The position numbers and the translations under genes are program-made. Positions 55,097 through 63,162 of a stretch of DNA of 64,000 nt are shown piece by piece. Location of the stretch: assembly GCF_040222955.1 (NCBI RefSeq), contig NZ_JAVKCA010000007.1, forward strand, positions 620,001 through 684,000, given 5' to 3'. The notes beneath the pieces were generated by a model. That model was given only the letters and a program-made list of their open reading frames with translations. It made no database searches and was not told where the DNA came from. Numbering within the stretch: position 1 is the stretch's first letter; each line of letters opens with the position of its first letter. The DNA comes from Marinoscillum sp040222955. Lineage in GTDB: Bacteria; Bacteroidota; Bacteroidia; Cytophagales; Cyclobacteriaceae.

Positions 55097-56063
55097 CTGC
55101 CAGTGCTCTAATCTTCATGATAAGTTCAAATTTCTCCGCATCATCTTTATAAGCTTCATAAATCGGATTCACAATAGAAGAAAAATCCTGCTTCTCGGGG
55201 ATAATCACTTCCACACCAGCTGCCTTCACTGCGGCCAGTGACTCCAGTACCGACTCGGCCCATACCTTTCGCTGATAACCCACCGACTCAGTAGCCGCCT
55301 GCTTCAGCCATGTCTGCTCTTGCTCACTGAGTCGATTCCACCACACCATACTCACCAGCAGCACATCCGGCACACTGGTATGCTCGTCGAGTGTATAGTA
55401 TTTACACACCTCGTAGTGTCTGCTGGAGTAAAAGCTGGGCGGATTGTTTTCGGCTCCATCTACCACTCCCTGCTGTAGGGCAGTATAGAGCTCTCCGAAG
55501 GAAATAGGTGTGGGTGACCCACCCAGTTGATTCACCATGTTCACTGCCGTGTTGCTTTTCATCACCCTGATTTTCATTCCCTTGAGGTCCTCCGGCGTAT
55601 ATACCGGCTTGTCTTTAGTGTAAAAACTTCGTGATCCAGCATCGTAGTAACACAATCCCCGAAACCGGTATTGCTCACCTTGGCCCAATAACTCCTCTCC
55701 AATTTCTCCATCCAGTACCCTATACATGTGGTCCTCACTTTCAAAAATATAGGGCAACCCAAGTACCCTGAAATTAGGAGCAAAATTCTCCAACACAGCT
55801 GCCGATACTTTGGTCATAGCCAGGCTTCCAATCTGCAGAAGCTCCAACGTCTCACGCTCATTGCCCAGCTGACCTGAAGGGTAAATGGTCATGCTCATTT
55901 TACCTCCAGAGATCTCTTCCAGGCGCTCAGCCATATAGACCATCCCTGTATGCACAGGATGACTCACAGCCAGACTATGGCCAAGTTTGAGCTCGCGTGT
56001 CTCAGAAGAAGTGGCGCAGGCGCTCACAAGTGCTGCACAGATCACAATCAGTAAATACCTCAT
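55086..56063 (-). CDS. dctP: TRAP transporter solute-binding protein (DctP), lipoprotein
   Basis: The protein has a DctP fold (LKLGHSLAVSHPVHTGMVYM, SGGKMSMTIYPSGQLGNERE, ALQQGVVDGAENNPPSFYSS), including the Arg of GMKIRVMKS that binds the substrate carboxylate in the family. The start is placed at ATG 56063 (MRYLLIVICAALVSACATSS), which gives a clean lipoprotein signal, rather than the first Met at 56096. It presents the sugar acid to DctQM in the periplasm, and the lipid anchor keeps it on the membrane. The gene follows KdgK by 50 bp. Confidence 0.94.
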   Translation of the reverse strand: MRYLLIVICAALVSACATSSETRELKLGHSLAVSHPVHTGMVYMAERLEEISGGKMSMTIYPSGQLGNERETLELLQIGSLAMTKVSAAVLENFAPNFRVLGLPYIFESEDHMYRVLDGEIGEELLGQGEQYRFRGLCYYDAGSRSFYTKDKPVYTPEDLKGMKIRVMKSNTAVNMVNQLGGSPTPISFGELYTALQQGVVDGAENNPPSFYSSRHYEVCKYYTLDEHTSVPDVLLVSMVWWNRLSEQEQTWLKQAATESVGYQRKVWAESVLESLAAVKAAGVEVIIPEKQDFSSIVNPIYEAYKDDAEKFELIMKIRALADEK

Positions 56064-56113
56064 CGAGTGTTTATTTCTTTTATCAGTTGATGGCATCTTT
56101 TGCCGACTTTATA

Positions 56114-57130
56114 CTACCTAATAATCTTTCCGGAAGTATTTCCTTCCATTAAATCAATCACATTCTCCCGTGAAACCATGTTCACATCCCCCTCCACCGT
56201 GTGCTTAAGTGCACAAGCTGCCGTAGCAAATTTAAGTGCCTGAAAATCATCCTGGTACGCAAGCAATCCATAGATCAATCCTGCAGCAAAGGCATCGCCT
56301 GTACCCACCCTGTCTACGATATGTGTCACATCCAGGGTATCGGTCTTCAGGTAACGCTTACCATTCCAGACTTTCCCCTGAATACTATTGTGAGAAGCAC
56401 TGACTGTCTCTCGTTTCTTGTCAAAAACCTTTTTTACTCTCGGGCATTTGTCCATCAAAGCCTGGGCTGCAGACTGAAACTTACCGTCCTTTTCTGCCTC
56501 CACGTCAATGCCAAAAATTTCAGCTATATCGTGCCGGCTGGCCAACACTATGTCACATCCGGCTACCAGTTCGGGCATTACTTCCTGCTGGGTCTTACCA
56601 TAGTTCCAAAGATTTTTTCTGGAATGGATGTCCGCAGAGACCATGATTCCCATTTCATTAGCCGTTTTGATCGCTTCTGCACAGCAGGCCAATGCACCTT
56701 CTGAGATGGCAGGTGTGATACCCGTCCAATGAAACCAGTCAGCTTCTTTAAACACCGACTTCCAGTCAATCATCTCCGGCTGGATTTTGGCAAAAGCCGA
56801 CCCATCGCGCTCATACACCACCTGACTCGATCGATGAACAGCTCCTTTCTCCAGAAAGTACTTGCCCATCAACTCTCCACCGTAGAGCACCCATGAGGTG
56901 TCCAGCCAGTGCTGCCTCAGAAATTGTGTCGCAGACCTGCCAATGATATTATCCGGAAATCTCGTGACATGAGCGGCTTGCATGCCCAGGTAAGCCAATG
57001 ACATAGCCACATTAGCTTCTCCACCTCCGTATGCCAACTCCAGATTGGTCGCCTGGGAAAATTTGGCAAAACCCGGTGGGGATAAGCGCATCATCACTTC
57101 TCCAAATGTGATTACTCTGCCTTGTTTCAT
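56114..57130 (-). CDS. kdgK: 2-keto-3-deoxygluconate kinase
   Basis: The 338-residue protein is a PfkB-family sugar kinase: N-terminal GGGEANVAMSLAYLG, and the C-terminal signature VDRVGTGDAFAAGLIYGLL with the catalytic Asp in GTGD. It is predicted to phosphorylate 2-keto-3-deoxygluconate to KDPG, the step after KduI and KduD. Neighbours support this strongly. The KDPG aldolase gene that would follow is not in the window. A fructokinase-like role is possible on sequence alone. Confidence 0.9.
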   Translation of the reverse strand: MKQGRVITFGEVMMRLSPPGFAKFSQATNLELAYGGGEANVAMSLAYLGMQAAHVTRFPDNIIGRSATQFLRQHWLDTSWVLYGGELMGKYFLEKGAVHRSSQVVYERDGSAFAKIQPEMIDWKSVFKEADWFHWTGITPAISEGALACCAEAIKTANEMGIMVSADIHSRKNLWNYGKTQQEVMPELVAGCDIVLASRHDIAEIFGIDVEAEKDGKFQSAAQALMDKCPRVKKVFDKKRETVSASHNSIQGKVWNGKRYLKTDTLDVTHIVDRVGTGDAFAAGLIYGLLAYQDDFQALKFATAACALKHTVEGDVNMVSRENVIDLMEGNTSGKIIR

Positions 57131-57236
57131 ATGTCCTGTTGTCTTTTCATTTTAATGGAATGATTCGACACTTACCTTTCTAATATCATGCTTCAGGATA
57201 TTACTGCCTTTTTTTTATTTTCAAACCCCAAAAAGG

Positions 57237-58637
57237 CTAGAAATTGAAATAATTTTTAGCATTGTGATAACAGATATTCTGTACCTGGGCTCCCAGCCAC
57301 TCCAAATCGTTGGGTAGCTCTCCATTCTCCACATCTTTTCCGATCATGTTGCAGAGTATCCGTCTGAAATACTCGTGTCTCGGGAATGAAAGAAAGCTGC
57401 GACTGTCGGTGAGCATACCTACAAAACGACTCAGTAGTCCCATGTTGGACAGCGCGTTCATCTGCTTCTCCATACCGTCCTTCTGATCCAGAAACCACCA
57501 GGCAGATCCGTACTGTAGTTTACCTGCCACAGAGCCATCGTTGAAGTTGCCTATCATAGTGGCCATGGCCTCATTGTCCGCCGGGTTGAGGTTATAAAGG
57601 ATGGTTTTCGCCAGTTGGTCCGTATTGTCCAGTTGATCCAGAAAGCGACTAATGGCCTTGACCTGTGAGAAATCACCAATGGAATCAAATCCGGTATCCG
57701 GACCCAAAGTCCGCATCATCCGGGTATTGTTATTGCGTATAGCCCCCAAATGAAACTGCTGTGTCCATCCTTTGGCATGGTACATCTTGCTCAGCTCTAC
57801 CAGCAATGCCATTTTGAACTGCTGAATCTGATAACCTGAGAGGGTCTCTCCACTCAAGATCAGGTCGAAAAGCTCTGAAGCATCCGCTTTCCCAAACTCA
57901 TACAACTGCTCCAGGCCGTGATCTGATAATCGGCCGCCCACCTGATGAAAAAAATCAATTCGTTGCTGAGAGGCTTTGAGCAAATCTTCAAAAGAAGAAA
58001 TGCTAAATCCGACCAGTCCTTCCAGCTTTTTCAGATAGCTCTTGTAAGCCTCGGGATTCTCCACAGCATAAAGGTTATCCGGACGGAAAGTGGGCAACAC
58101 TTTGATGGGAAAACCCTCCTGCTGAAGTTGCAAATGATACTCCAACTCTGAAATAGGATCATCAGTGGTACAGACTACCTCCACATTCATTTTAGCCATC
58201 AAGCCCCGAACCGAAAATCCAGAGGAGTTGAGTTTAGCTGAGGCTTGTTGATAAACCTGCTGACTTGTAGCTGTATTCAGGATGTCCTTAATGTCAAAAT
58301 AGCGCTGAAGCTCAAGATGGGTCCAGTGATACAAAGGATTTCTGAGGGTATCAGGCACGGTAGACGCCCATTGTCCGAATTTCTCTTCGGGCGTTTTGTT
58401 TCCTGTCACAAACGACTCGTCTACCCCATTGGTGCGCATGGCGCGCCATTTGTAATGATCTCCCTCCAGCCAGGCTTCCGTGAGGTTGTTAAACACCCGA
58501 TCCTCGGCTATGTCTTTTGGAGATAAGTGACAGTGGTAATCTATAATTGGCATTTGCGCAGCATAGTCATGATATAGCTTTTGCGCAGTTTTAGTTTCTA
58601 ATAAAAAATCCTCACCAAGAAATTCTTTCATTTCCAA
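57237..58637 (-). CDS. uxaC: Uronate (glucuronate/galacturonate) isomerase
   Basis: The 466-residue protein matches UxaC along its length: metal-binding MPIIDYHCHLSPKDIAED near the N-terminus, GDHYKWRAMRTNGVDESFVT, VEVVCTTDDPISELEYH and QQFHLGAIRNNNTRMMRTLG. It belongs to the amidohydrolase superfamily and converts galacturonate to tagaturonate or glucuronate to fructuronate in the cytoplasm. The oxidoreductase and dehydratase (UxaB/UxuB and UxaA/UxuA) that would complete this branch are not in the window. It is placed between KduD (106 bp upstream) and KdgK (106 bp downstream). Confidence 0.96.
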   Translation of the reverse strand: MEMKEFLGEDFLLETKTAQKLYHDYAAQMPIIDYHCHLSPKDIAEDRVFNNLTEAWLEGDHYKWRAMRTNGVDESFVTGNKTPEEKFGQWASTVPDTLRNPLYHWTHLELQRYFDIKDILNTATSQQVYQQASAKLNSSGFSVRGLMAKMNVEVVCTTDDPISELEYHLQLQQEGFPIKVLPTFRPDNLYAVENPEAYKSYLKKLEGLVGFSISSFEDLLKASQQRIDFFHQVGGRLSDHGLEQLYEFGKADASELFDLILSGETLSGYQIQQFKMALLVELSKMYHAKGWTQQFHLGAIRNNNTRMMRTLGPDTGFDSIGDFSQVKAISRFLDQLDNTDQLAKTILYNLNPADNEAMATMIGNFNDGSVAGKLQYGSAWWFLDQKDGMEKQMNALSNMGLLSRFVGMLTDSRSFLSFPRHEYFRRILCNMIGKDVENGELPNDLEWLGAQVQNICYHNAKNYFNF

Positions 58638-58743
58638 AATTTATTATTGACTGTTAGTGAAAAAGGGGCCGGTGAAGAACTCGTATGAAGTATGAAGAAG
58701 TAATACAATTTTATCTCCTCACCAGGCCACTTTTAAATCTTAT

Positions 58744-59511
58744 TTATCGTCCCATCCAGCCGCCATCCACGGTGACTATCGATCCATTCATATAGTTTGA
58801 CGCCTCGCTGGCCAAAAACACAGCTGGCCCTTTAAAGTCTTCCGGGTTTCCCCATCTGGCCTGAGGAATTCTGCTCAGGATAGAGTCACTGCGCTCCGAA
58901 TCAGATCTAAGCGCTTTGGTGTTGTCAGTGGCTATATAACCGGGCGCAATGGCATTTACATTGATCCCTTTTGAAGCCCACTCATTGGACAAGGCCATAT
59001 TTAGCTGACCTATCGCACCCTTGCTGGCTGCATACCCGGGTACTGTAATCCCTCCCTGAAAAGTAAGGAGTGATGCGATAAAGATAATCTTCCCTTTACC
59101 ATTGGCTATCATGTGCTTACCTACCTCACGGGAGATCACAAACTGAGAATTCAGATTAACCTCTATCACTTCGTCCCAATACTCGTCAGGGTGCTCTGCT
59201 GCAGGCTTTCGCATGATGGTGCCGGCATTGTTCACCAGGATATCAATCCGATCATTCTCATCCATTAACTTTTTCAAAAAAGTATGCACAGAGTTTCTGT
59301 CAGAGAAGTCACTCTGGTATGCCTTGAATGATCTACCCCGGGCCTGAATGGCTTGCTCCACTTCACTACCGCTAAGCTCTAATGATGCCGAAACACCAAT
59401 AATGTTTGCTCCTGCCTCTGCCAATCCCTCGGCTATGGCCTTGCCAATACCTCGCTTGCAGCCCGTGACCAGGGCCGTCTTCCCGGCCAAACTAAATGAA
59501 TCTAATACCAT
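58744..59511 (-). CDS. kduD: 2-deoxy-D-gluconate 3-dehydrogenase / 5-keto-2-deoxygluconate-type reductase
   Basis: The 255-residue protein is a short-chain dehydrogenase with the cofactor motif VTGCKRGIGKAIAEG, the NNAG motif (ILVNNAGTIMRKPA), and the catalytic YAASKGAIG. It matches KduD, which reduces 2,5-diketo-3-deoxygluconate to 2-keto-3-deoxygluconate with NADH. It overlaps KduI by 1 bp, so the two successive enzymes of unsaturated uronate breakdown are coupled. Length is normal for the family. Confidence 0.94.
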   Translation of the reverse strand: MVLDSFSLAGKTALVTGCKRGIGKAIAEGLAEAGANIIGVSASLELSGSEVEQAIQARGRSFKAYQSDFSDRNSVHTFLKKLMDENDRIDILVNNAGTIMRKPAAEHPDEYWDEVIEVNLNSQFVISREVGKHMIANGKGKIIFIASLLTFQGGITVPGYAASKGAIGQLNMALSNEWASKGINVNAIAPGYIATDNTKALRSDSERSDSILSRIPQARWGNPEDFKGPAVFLASEASNYMNGSIVTVDGGWMGR

Positions 59512-60347
59512 TATCGTATTGCTTTAACATCCTGACCATCCATATCTGTGAACGCTTTGTTTTCACCAGCCATGGCCCATATAAAAGAATAATTGGAAGT
59601 GCCGGCTCCTGAGTGAATAGACCATTCCGGCGAGATCACGGCCTGCTTGTTATGCATGGCAATGTGGCGTGTCTCCTGAGGATCCCCCATGAAGTGCATT
59701 ACCAACTGATCATCTGCCAGATCAAAATAATAGTAAATCTCCATACGTCTGAGGTGTGTATGTGGTGGAAATGTATTCCAAATACTCCCTGTTTTCAATG
59801 CAGTGAAGCCCATCACCAACTGACAGCTCTGGATGCCTCCTTCGTGTATGAACTGATAAATGGTACGCTCATTACAGTTTTCCTTGCTTCCCAGGTTGAC
59901 CTCATTGGCATCCGCAAGGCCGGCTTTTACCGTAGGGTATGCATGATGGGCTGGGCATGAATTCACAAAGAATTCTGCCGGGGTGCCTGCATCACTACTC
60001 GCAAAAGTGACGTCCTTTTTGCCTTTTCCTACATAGAGACATTCCTTATTGGCCAGCGTAAACGACTCTCCGTCTACCGTCACCACACCTTCACCACCTG
60101 TATTGATAATACCCAATTCACGTCGCTCCAGAAAGTAATCAGCTTTGGTCAGGTCCTCGTATACCGGCAATTTGATTGCTTCTTTTAAGGGCATCGCACC
60201 GATGGTGATCATCCGGTCGTACATTGAATAAACAGATGTGATCTGACCTGGCTGCATCACCTCAGGAATCAAAAACTCTTGTCTGATGTCCTCAGTAGTG
60301 TAATTAAGAAAGTCATTGGGATTGGTAGAAAAGCGTATTTGATTCAT
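59511..60347 (-). CDS. kduI: 5-dehydro-4-deoxy-D-glucuronate isomerase
   Basis: The 278-residue protein matches KduI: a cupin fold with zinc-binding residues in FPPHTHLRRMEIYYYFDL and a later His in PEWSIHSGAGTSNYSF. It converts 5-keto-4-deoxyuronate, formed from unsaturated uronates released by pectate lyases, to 2,5-diketo-3-deoxygluconate. It is the first gene of the run KduI-KduD-UxaC-KdgK-DctPQM. Its upstream region holds a 21-bp palindrome at 60439-60459, the likely operator. Confidence 0.95.
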   Translation of the reverse strand: MNQIRFSTNPNDFLNYTTEDIRQEFLIPEVMQPGQITSVYSMYDRMITIGAMPLKEAIKLPVYEDLTKADYFLERRELGIINTGGEGVVTVDGESFTLANKECLYVGKGKKDVTFASSDAGTPAEFFVNSCPAHHAYPTVKAGLADANEVNLGSKENCNERTIYQFIHEGGIQSCQLVMGFTALKTGSIWNTFPPHTHLRRMEIYYYFDLADDQLVMHFMGDPQETRHIAMHNKQAVISPEWSIHSGAGTSNYSFIWAMAGENKAFTDMDGQDVKAIR

Positions 60348-60438
60348 CCTTTAATATGTTTTATAAATGCTCAATTGATCTCAGGCACGTGATGTAGCAG
60401 AGATAGATAACATGAGGCTTATCGCCTGTAATTTTTAT

Positions 60439-60459
60439 ACTGTGTAATTTATACACAGT
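60439..60459. promoter_or_regulatory. 21-bp palindromic operator before the uronate operon
   Basis: ACTGTGTA, a 5-bp spacer and TACACAGT form a perfect inverted repeat about 90 bp upstream of the KduI start. It is a good candidate operator for the uronate operon. The Nudix-type regulator encoded next to it, or a LacI/GntR protein elsewhere, could bind it. Confidence 0.6.
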
Positions 60460-60531
60460 TTAATGAATTCACAATAACTCGATGCTTTTTATGGCCGTTT
60501 TTATCATTATTTAAGAAAATCTGTTAAATAC

Positions 60532-61206
60532 CTATTTCTTGATTCTATAAAGTTCTGGTCCGCCCTTCACACCCACTTTCTTTTCGTTGGTCGGGATCAC
60601 CAGCCCTGATTGCAGAATTTTTTTGCGAAAATTTCTCCGGTCCAGTGTCTCATCCAGAATGCTTTCATAGAGGTCCTGCAGTTCTTTTAGTGTAAACTTA
60701 TCTGGAAGCAACTCCCCAAAAATGAGGTTCTGATCAAGATTACCCCTCAATTTATGTAAGGCATCTAAGGCCAGTTGATCGTGATCAAATCCCAGCCCGG
60801 GAAGTTTTGAAAACGAATACCACTGCACATCAGACACGTAGTTTTTAGCGATCACCGGGTGATTTTCGGGCTTAATCAGTGCATAAAAACATACGGTGAG
60901 CACGCGCTTCACGGGGTGCCTGTCTACCCGACTATACGCCTTCACCTGCTCCTGATGCACATCATGTATTCCCGTGAGGTTAAACAGTACGTTATTCACA
61001 GACTCCTCTAAGGTGTGCCCTTCTTCCATGATCCCCCCCGGTAGCATCCACTGATCTTTAAATGGGTCTATGGCCCGCTTGACCAAAAGCAGTCTCAGTT
61101 CATTGTCCTGAAATCCAAAAATGGCACAGTCCACGGTGATGGTACACTCGTAAGAGCTGGTGGATACGGTTGTAATGGTTAGAGATTCCAGTGTCTTGTT
61201 ATTCAG
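60532..61206 (-). CDS. Nudix-domain transcriptional regulator (NrtR/AraR-like)
   Basis: The protein joins an N-terminal Nudix fold (VDCAIFGFQDNELRLLLVKR, PGGIMEEGHTLEESVNNVLF) to a C-terminal winged helix (FTLKELQDLYESILDETLDR, NFRKKILQSGLVIPTNEKK), the layout of NrtR and of the Bacteroides AraR-type regulators. The Nudix box has lost the catalytic RExxEE pattern (NNVLFNLTG instead), so it should bind a sugar ligand rather than hydrolyse nucleotides. The first canonical start is GTG at 61134. Family-like sequence (ITTVSTSSYECTITVDC) extends upstream to a stop just before 61206 without ATG, so the true start is probably non-standard. The given end of 61206 is the longest possible frame. It is a likely repressor of the adjacent uronate genes. 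Confidence 0.82.
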   Translation of the reverse strand: MNNKTLESLTITTVSTSSYECTITVDCAIFGFQDNELRLLLVKRAIDPFKDQWMLPGGIMEEGHTLEESVNNVLFNLTGIHDVHQEQVKAYSRVDRHPVKRVLTVCFYALIKPENHPVIAKNYVSDVQWYSFSKLPGLGFDHDQLALDALHKLRGNLDQNLIFGELLPDKFTLKELQDLYESILDETLDRRNFRKKILQSGLVIPTNEKKVGVKGGPELYRIKK

Positions 61207-61314
61207 TTAGTATTCGATCAAAATTAAGAAAAAAGATTTCCCACATCCTAATTCACCCTGTTTGGCCCCGGGAATACAGGTATTTCATACATTTCCAGGA
61301 CAAAAATCCATAAA

Positions 61315-61337
61315 ACCCGGCTCCCTGGGAGCCGGGT
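61315..61337 (-). terminator. Terminator of the pectate lyase gene
   Basis: The inverted repeat ACCCGGCTCCC / GGGAGCCGGGT is followed on the minus strand by TTTTATGGATTTTT. It lies about 65 bp after the stop of the PL9 gene at 61402. The T-run is interrupted. Confidence 0.75.
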
Positions 61338-61401
61338 ATGTGACCAACCAAAAAGGCTGATCTGCCTTAGTTTCATACTTCTAAAGGGCTCAATCAACAA
61401 A

Positions 61402-63156
61402 TCATTCAAACTCAAAAGCTCCGAGATCCGGAGCTGTTCCGGAATAGTCCAGACCAACATCCACTCCCTTGTCTATCAGATCACTCTCCGCCTTCAGGTG
61501 GAGATACTCCACATCCGGCAGGCTGCCATCCGCCTTTCTTGGTGCGGAAAGTGCCTCCAGATCAATACTTACAAAATCTGACGAAGAAGCCTCCAGACCG
61601 TCCTGCCAACTGTTATTGGTAATATCAGTGCTGGTGGCCTGATAACTATCGCCTCCTCCTCCGGCAAATGAAAGGCTGTTTTTGATGGTGAGCGAGGCAG
61701 CAATGTTGGAGCTTCCAAAATTGATGTTTCGGCCATTGCTGTGAGCTGAGCAATTGTACATTATGACCGCACCCCTGTTACTATTATGATCAAACCCATC
61801 AACAACATTCCCGGCAGCTATACAATTGGTATACAGAGCATTATGTTTTAGCAGCTTATCATCACTGCCTCCGGTTTTGAAACCATTGCCGTCTCCACCG
61901 CCAGTGGTTCCGTCCTTCAGCATTCCATTTTTGAAGGCCCAGCAATCCTCATAAGTGGTGGTGATATTATCCGCCCCTCTAAGGTAGCCATCCCACCCAT
62001 CATCGAGGTTTTGCCATGCCCTGCACCCGACAAACTTATTACCATCTCCGGCATCCAGCTTGCAGGCAAATCCATCGGCATTTTCTATAGAAGAATCTGC
62101 GTTGTAAAACGAATCACAATTCAATACAGTGTTGTGGCTTGCGCCATTGCCAATCTGAAGTCCGGTATCTGCATTTTCATAAAAAGTGCAAAATTCAACC
62201 AGATTGTTGTTTCCACTGATAAACATCCCATTATCTCCGGCGCCAAAAACATCAATGCCCTTTACATGCCAGTAGTCTCCGGAGAGCTGAAGTCCCCGGT
62301 TGCTGGAGTTTTCAGTCATTGACGAAAAGTCAAACAGCGGTCTTTGGGTATCCTGAGGATAAGCAATGAGTGAAATAAGGTTGCCCTCGGTACCATCGCG
62401 GCTCAAATTAATCTTGGCAGAGAAGGTGTAGGTGCCGCCCCGGATGTAGATTTTGTCTCCGGCATTCGCATTGGCTATAGCGCTGAGAATGTCCTCCGCC
62501 GTACCTACTATGGTTCCGTCTGTACCTTCGTCAACCCCTGAGATAGAAATGATTTTCTCACCCACCACCCCAGAGGCATCGGTGGCCGATGCCCGTACTG
62601 TGACAGAACCATTCTTAATAGGAGTCAAAACACCTGATGCGGAGATCTCAGCCAGAGCTTCATCCGAAACAGACCAAACTACCGCCTGGTTGTCGGCATT
62701 GACCGGCAAAACTTCAGCACTAAAGGCTTGGGATCGGCCATCGCTAATATTATTTCCTTGTATTGAAATACGTTCTACCAATACCACCGGAGCCATTATA
62801 CCCGACACATTAAATGATTTCTGAGTGGCTACTCCAGAGCCATCCTTGGCAGACGCTGTGACGGTAACCACCCCATTGGATACGGCAGTCAAAAGGCCAT
62901 TTTCACTGATAGTAGCCACCGACTCATTTGATACTTTCCATTCAACCATTTGATTGGATGCATTGGCAGGAAGAATGACAGCCGTAAGCTGACTGGTTTC
63001 CCCATCTTCTATAAAATCGCCTTTGATGGAAATGTGGCTAACAAGTATCTGAAGCTGTTCCTCATTCTCCTTGCAGGATACAAAAATGACCATCAGACCA
63101 AGTAACAGACCAACTATGACTCCCGAATCAACCGCTATGCCTCTTTCTATATCCAT
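61402..63156 (-). CDS. PL9 pectate lyase with two Ig-like (Big_2) domains, lipoprotein
   Basis: The 584-residue protein has a lipoprotein signal (GLLLGLMVIFVSCKENEEQ), two Big_2 Ig-like domains (ASNQMVEWKVSNESVATISE; ADNQAVVWSVSDEALAEISA), and a right-handed beta-helix from about 215. The helix carries features of polysaccharide lyase family 9: ENADGFACKLDAGDGNKFVG, AWQNLDDGWDGYL with clustered Asp for calcium, GGGDGNGFKTGGSD and NVVDGFDHNSNRG. In Pel9A the catalytic base is a Lys in this region. It should cut polygalacturonate by beta-elimination, giving unsaturated products for KduI and KduD. It follows the esterase gene by 6 bp, in the same unit. Confidence 0.85.
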   Translation of the reverse strand: MDIERGIAVDSGVIVGLLLGLMVIFVSCKENEEQLQILVSHISIKGDFIEDGETSQLTAVILPANASNQMVEWKVSNESVATISENGLLTAVSNGVVTVTASAKDGSGVATQKSFNVSGIMAPVVLVERISIQGNNISDGRSQAFSAEVLPVNADNQAVVWSVSDEALAEISASGVLTPIKNGSVTVRASATDASGVVGEKIISISGVDEGTDGTIVGTAEDILSAIANANAGDKIYIRGGTYTFSAKINLSRDGTEGNLISLIAYPQDTQRPLFDFSSMTENSSNRGLQLSGDYWHVKGIDVFGAGDNGMFISGNNNLVEFCTFYENADTGLQIGNGASHNTVLNCDSFYNADSSIENADGFACKLDAGDGNKFVGCRAWQNLDDGWDGYLRGADNITTTYEDCWAFKNGMLKDGTTGGGDGNGFKTGGSDDKLLKHNALYTNCIAAGNVVDGFDHNSNRGAVIMYNCSAHSNGRNINFGSSNIAASLTIKNSLSFAGGGGDSYQATSTDITNNSWQDGLEASSSDFVSIDLEALSAPRKADGSLPDVEYLHLKAESDLIDKGVDVGLDYSGTAPDLGAFEFE

Positions 63157-63162
63157 TTAAGC

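Noticed and set aside
58668..58727. Inverted repeat between UxaC and KduD as a terminator
   Set aside because: GGCC-GGTGA arms are about 45 nt apart and imperfect, and a terminator inside this operon is not otherwise supported.
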